A DNA stretch of 6,117 bases from Myxococcales bacterium (GTDB lineage Bacteria; Myxococcota_C; UBA6777), in NCBI GenBank assembly GCA_027005175.1, contig JALTMC010000254.1, positions 1 through 6,117 of the forward strand. The letters run 5' to 3'. Position numbers and translations under genes: made by a program. Shown here piece by piece: positions 6,076 through 6,117 of this stretch (position 1 is its first letter; every line of letters starts with the position of its first letter). Below the pieces are notes generated by a model that had not been told where the DNA came from, did not search any database, and worked only from the letters and a program-made list of their open reading frames with translations.

Positions 6076-6090
6076 ATTGCTTACCTCTAG
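6016..6090 (+). repeat. Leader segment complementary to the 5' part of the CRISPR repeat
   Basis: Bases 6016-6030 (starting CTAGAGGTTAGC) are the near reverse complement of 6076-6090 (ending GCTTACCTCTAG): 13 of 15 Watson-Crick pairs, one more as G-U in RNA, one mismatch. In the leader transcript this would form a 15-base long-range stem that sequesters the 5' part of the first repeat. It is an anti-repeat-like element; whether it is functional is unknown. Confidence 0.55.
6065..6080. repeat. Perfect 16-base palindrome across the leader-repeat junction
   Basis: GCAATAGTACTATTGC is an exact palindrome centred between 6072 and 6073. As RNA it would form a 6-bp hairpin with a GUAC loop. Its right arm runs into the proposed first repeat (from 6076), where Cas1-Cas2 would insert new spacers, and uses the same bases (6076-6080) as the long-range pairing with 6026-6030, so the two structures exclude one another. 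Confidence 0.6.
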
Positions 6091-6117
6091 CCCCGCTTTA
6101 GGGGATTGAAACGGAAC
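6076..6117 (+). CRISPR. First CRISPR repeat (about 37 nt) and first bases of spacer 1, cut by the window edge
   Basis: The unit ends in GATTGAAAC at 6112, the 8-base ATTGAAAC being the standard crRNA 5' handle of many type I and III systems. It carries the expected internal hairpin, CCCC (6091-6094) with GGGG (6101-6104) around GCTTTA. Starting at 6076 it aligns over 37 bases with cyanobacterial-type repeats that I recall as GTTGCAACCCTCTA... ...GGGATTGAAAC, sharing TTGC near the start and CCTCTA at about positions 10-15. Bases 6113-6117 would open spacer 1. The orientation places the AT-rich promoter region as leader on the left. With only one copy in view, the left boundary (35-37 nt) and the array itself are inferred; no cas gene is in the window, so the subtype cannot be named. 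Confidence 0.68.

Overview
The window carries a type IIA topoisomerase locus followed by about 900 bases with no convincing protein gene, and it ends in what looks like the leader and first repeat of a CRISPR array. Base composition is near 50% G+C in the genes and AT-rich towards the right end. The subunit sequences (a GyrA/ParC-type subunit with no recognisable GyrA box and a ~640-residue ParE-like partner with DADADG and YIGG motifs) most resemble deltaproteobacterial/Myxococcota-type topoisomerase IV. That taxonomic guess comes from remembered family features and is tentative.

Layout. Bases 1-2873 are the 3' part of a parC/gyrA-type gene. It enters the window inside an intein (1-770) that sits immediately before the conserved TEARL, the position right after the catalytic tyrosine and the known gyrA-a intein site. 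The intein C-terminal splice residues look intact, but the visible LAGLIDADG motif has lost its usual catalytic aspartate. After a 151-base gap with short direct repeats comes parE (3025-4956), then, with no gap, a small DUF3820-type gene (4957-5208). All three genes are on the + strand and probably form one transcription unit. It ends at a rho-independent terminator at 5425-5447, preceded by a run of small hairpins and an imperfect copy of the last gene's 3' end.

From 5448 to about 5900 I see no credible gene. This stretch holds a second hairpin, a near-perfect Shine-Dalgarno sequence in front of an 8-codon reading frame, a G-poor segment with a degenerate 35-base repeat pair, and an inverted repeat with a run of nine G. 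From about 5904 to 6075 lies an AT-rich leader with a good sigma70-like promoter (TTGACA-16-TATTAT). At 6076-6112 there is one repeat-like unit with a CCCC/GGGG hairpin and an ATTGAAAC 3' end, the classic crRNA 5' handle of many type I and III systems. Only one unit is in view, so the array is inferred.

How the parts work together: ParC and ParE form the A2B2 topoisomerase IV (decatenation and relaxation of DNA), which needs the intein to splice out before the ParC active site is whole. The most interesting unexplained structure is at the right edge. The transcribed leader contains a 15-base segment complementary to the 5' part of the putative repeat, and a perfect 16-base palindrome straddles the leader-repeat junction.
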